A DNA stretch of 64,000 nucleotides from NCBI GenBank assembly GCA_016859345.1, contig CM029114.1:17786501-17850500 (forward strand), written 5' to 3'. The notes below the pieces were generated by a model that did not search any database, had not been told where the DNA came from, and saw only the letters and a program-made list of their open reading frames with translations. The position numbers and the translations under genes were made by a program. Below are positions 60,357 to 64,000 of the stretch, piece after piece. Positions within the stretch are counted from its first letter, which is position 1; every line of letters begins with the position of its first letter. The stretch is from Istiophorus platypterus. Its lineage: Eukaryota; Chordata; Actinopteri; Istiophoriformes; Istiophoridae.

Positions 60357-63300
60357 CCTGTCTCCATCCTAATATAAACCTTTTAGCTGAGAGAGGCCCA
60401 GAGCTCTTCATTAATATTCTTTCAGTGAATGATGCTGCAGTGCACTACTGTAGTAGCAGATCTCCTTATCAGTTCAAAAACACTGTTTAAATCAATACCA
60501 TTTACCCCATAGTGAGAGAGCAGATACAGCATTACAACACATTAGATCACAATCTACCTAAGACCACAACAAGACCTTTGTTCCCTTTACAAATTATGAC
60601 CAGTATGTGAATCTGCTGGTCAACAAGCTATTGCAAAATGGCTGGTAGGCAGTGGTTTAATCCACTTATGTGTAATTTTAATTTCTATTTTAACGATAGA
60701 TATCTTGCAATTGTATCCTGTAAATTAAACACTGTTTTTAAATTCTGCTACAGAACAGCATGTCCCTGCAGCAGGAGTGATTCCTCTCCAAGAAGAGACA
60801 AAAGAGAGGAGGGAAAATACGCCTATCTCACAAATCATAAAATGAATTTAATATCCCGGTTTAGCCTTACCCTTGTTTTGGTCCTATTTGAGATATGACA
60901 TTTAGATGGAATATTAAGGGACTCAGACATTCATATTCCTATGTGTACATGATTTTGACAAAATGCAGATTTCTGCAAGGAGGAGCTCCCTTTTTTCTGT
61001 GCTTGTAGTATTCCTGGTAAGCTGTACTCACAAATTTGATCACTGTGTTTGTCTCCTGCTGCCTAAAAGGAGCAGTGTCTATAATTTATAAATCAAACCT
61101 AGTGGAATTTGTCTCTATTGCATCAATGTCATCTAGGTGAGTCTTTCATTTCATATTTTCACCACTGCCTGCCATTTCTGATCCAACTGAACTACTGTAC
61201 CTTAGCAGTCCAGACAGAGCTGAATTTAGTTAATTTCCCATGTATCTACCGACCTGCTTGATTTGCCTTTGGGATCTGATATGCAGTAATGACAGAAAAG
61301 ACCAACCACAAAAAGGGTATCCTCACATTACTTGCATCATGCCTAGACTTGGCATTAGGATTTCCATTACACTGTTAATCACTATATTTTTGGTTTTCTT
61401 GGCTAGAATAAATGAACTACTTCTAATCAAGCTGAGGAAGCACCTGCCATTATTGTCATCAGTGATGAGAAACCTGCATGAGGTCTTTACATGTCATGGT
61501 ATTTGGGTTTCTCAATACAGGATTTTCTAATCAAGATGAGGGGTTCTCTAGCTTTCTGACACCAAAAAATGTTTTTATGCACAAAACCAATCATGATGGT
61601 GGTACTGATGTCCATGGAAAAATCTATGTTACTCATGTTATCTTCACAGCTCTGTGAAAACCAAAACCTGGTCTCTAACACACATTCATTTCCTTCAACA
61701 GCAATAGATGCACAGACTGTAACTGCAGAGATTTATGCATTTCTTCAAGTATCAGACACATATATAGTCTAGCCCTCATTAAAACAGCTCTTAAACACTT
61801 CCCCTCCTCATTTGTCATGCTTCCTCAGTCTCACATATTCACTGCATTAATGCAAATATGTACTGCAAAAGGATCATGAACAGCTAAGTAACAACAAAGC
61901 AGCAGACTGCTGCTATGGCTCATGTAGTGATGATGAGAAGAGAGAGGGTAAGGTGGTGGAGAGCACAGTCAAACGACAAAAGAAAAAGATACAGGAATGC
62001 CCATTTGCAAAAAGTGTGCCTGTGTCTATTTGTTTGCGGCTACCATTACCTGCCACTCCATTCAGGCTGATAAGGTAGAAGGGGCTGGATTGATTACAAG
62101 AATCAATGGTGGACAGTATTTGCTTTGACTTCCAGGCCTAATTAACACAAGCCATTATTCAGATGCTGTACAAGGAGAGGGAAGAAGGGGAGAAAGAGAC
62201 ACTGCAGAGCACTGCAGCTCGGGGCCACGCCTGTTCTCCACTCTGACAGTTTTTCTCATCCTGATTTCTGTCTCATTTTTATACTAACAAGGTCCTGATC
62301 CACAAACACAAGTGGGAGTCAAACAAATGGACTCAGGATTAGCAGGTGCACATACTGAATTTCTCCCCTCACACACACCTTCCTCTTCTCTATGGATATC
62401 TTGTAACTGAAAATCCTTCAACAGATGCTATTAAATAATGATCAGTGATAAGGAAGGTGCAGTCATCATGCAGCACTGCAGCCTACACGTCACCCATCCG
62501 GCTCCAGCAAATCATAGTTCTGCTACGTCACAAGAGTTTTTGGGAATTTATAATTATTCCGTTATTGTTTTCCAGGGGGAAGAGAACAGACATTTATGAG
62601 GGGCCATTTGGATCCAACTCACCCTGTTGATAGTTTGATAACTGAACCTATTTTTATTGGCAATAAGAATCCACAACTAGCTAATTTTGTAGGACCTTAA
62701 AAATTTGATAACACCAGATTTTGATCTGGATATGAGGAGGGGGGCCTCTTCAAGGGCGGTAGCAGAGGTAATGACAGAGAAGTGGTTAAGAAAATGTGGA
62801 ATTTACAACTTTGTGAACTGCTGTTTTTAGGTTGCTAGCCATTTTAACTCATCATGGCTGCACTTTATGTTCTGTTCACACTATTTCCCATCAAGCCTTC
62901 TTTTTGCCAAACCAAAGTTAACTTCACCAGGAAAAAAGTGCCATCTAACCCTCCAGAGCCTTAGTAGGCCCACCTGATAGGGGCAGGGGGATTACTCGAA
63001 GAGATACACTCACACCTTGTACACTTGAAACGTGGCTGTAAAACATTTGAGCAACAAAGTATTCAAAGATATTTCTCTAAGCACCACTGCAAAACAATTT
63101 GTGTCTCTGCTGTCCATGTGTATGTTCACAATTTGGATATATACACTGCTACAAGTCTATAGGCATTTACAAAGCTGTCAAACGTGTGCACTGGTTTGCA
63201 CATGTTTAAGCAAACATCTACACCTCCTGCTCTTTTACCAGTCAGAAGAACTGCTAACCTGATGCTGCACTTTCTAAAGAAATTGAAAAATAAGGTTGTC

Positions 63301-64000
63301 ACACTGGACAATGACTAAGCAAGGATGGTGATTCTTTATGATTGTTTAAGCAAAGATAAATAATTTAAAAAAAAAGATACGCCTGATATCCTTTATTGTT
63401 ATATTTCTTTCTAAATTAAAAAAAAAAATAAAATAAAATAAGGTATAGGCATATTTCCTTAAATGTGAGGAAGCAAAAACTAAAACCCAAATCAATGACA
63501 TGTCCTTGCAGTCTTGGTTGACATAGCCATAAGCAACTGAATCATCAATCAATCCTCATACCCAGATACCTTCTTCTTGCTTCTGCCGGACAGTGCTGTC
63601 TGACTGAAGGCTATTGATCAGGATGGCCGGGAAGGGTGCAAAGCACTATTAAAAATCAGAACCAGCACAAGATGCACTTTTATCCATAGAGACCATGGTG
63701 GAATGATGAGGGAATTTAAAGCAAAATGTATCTATTATAGAACAGTCTTCTTACACTGTAGCTTGAGAGATTAAACCAAAAAAGACCAATGGAGAAAATA
63801 TAAAGAAAAGGGAGGAATGCACCATGGGATGCAAGACACAGAACTATACATTAAGGTAGAGGAAAGGAGATGAAGGATGGGATGAAGAATACTCAAGAGA
63901 GTCAATCATGAGGATGAAGAAACATAAAAAAGTGAGGGAAGAAGATTGTGAAGTAGGGGTAGACAGACAAGGAGAAAATGAAGATGAGCAATGAACAAGG

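Larger units (their letters stand above)
56180..64000 (-). other. ube2o: ube2o first intron (partial)
   Basis: No exon recognised over 7.8 kb. The expected N-terminal exon, whose last part should resemble the human YVRVQWYPEGV region, was looked for on the minus strand and not seen, so it probably lies past the right edge. Contents: a Tc1-like fossil (57195-58095), CA microsatellites at 59959-60061 and 60278-60356, otherwise AT-rich unique-looking DNA. Confidence 0.7.

Noticed and set aside
13600..60400. Regular repeats considered as CRISPR-like arrays
   Set aside because: All are dinucleotide or simple microsatellites without spacers; the genome is vertebrate.

Overview
This window is nuclear DNA from a vertebrate, almost certainly a teleost fish. 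Two spliced protein genes are recognisable; the rest is AT-rich intron and intergenic DNA with many (CA/TG)n microsatellites and fossil hAT, Tc1/mariner and LINE copies of the kinds common in fish. There is no prokaryotic, viral or CRISPR signature and no RNA gene that can be supported. Nearly all open reading frames other than the exons listed are chance or microsatellite frames.

Layout. 1-14796: no recognisable gene; two adjacent hAT-type elements sit at 12070-12808 and 12929-13317. 14797-31096 (+): four coding exons of a sphingosine kinase, best called sphk1, making sphingosine-1-phosphate. The exon with the start codon was not found. 31097-40743: the gap between two convergent genes, with a probable sphk1 3' UTR, a MITE near 32350-32710, the 3' end of an L2/CR1-like LINE (about 35515-36480) and the probable ube2o 3' UTR. 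40744-56179 (-): 21 coding exons of ube2o, the large hybrid E2/E3 ubiquitin-conjugating enzyme. Phases agree at every junction and total 3723 coding nt (1240 residues plus stop). 56180-64000: most of the large first intron of ube2o; its first exon lies beyond the right edge. This intron holds a Tc1-like fossil at 57195-58095.

The convergent tail-to-tail pair SPHK1 - UBE2O is also the arrangement on human chromosome 17q25 (from memory), which supports naming the kinase sphk1 rather than sphk2. The two proteins are not known to share a pathway; their proximity is conserved synteny.

Points of interest: (TG)n tracts lie directly against splice sites in both genes (sphk1 23361 acceptor, ube2o 52591 acceptor, ube2o 55126 donor). 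A 133-bp inverted repeat, about 93% identical, flanks four ube2o exons including the one with the catalytic cysteine, so it could drive exon circularisation. A perfect 15-bp hairpin is built from a 16-bp duplication. The sphk1 protein lacks the mammalian C-terminal tail and has an expanded Ser/Asn/His-rich loop. No wholly new biological system was found. Coordinates come from reading splice sites and reading frames by eye, without alignment software.
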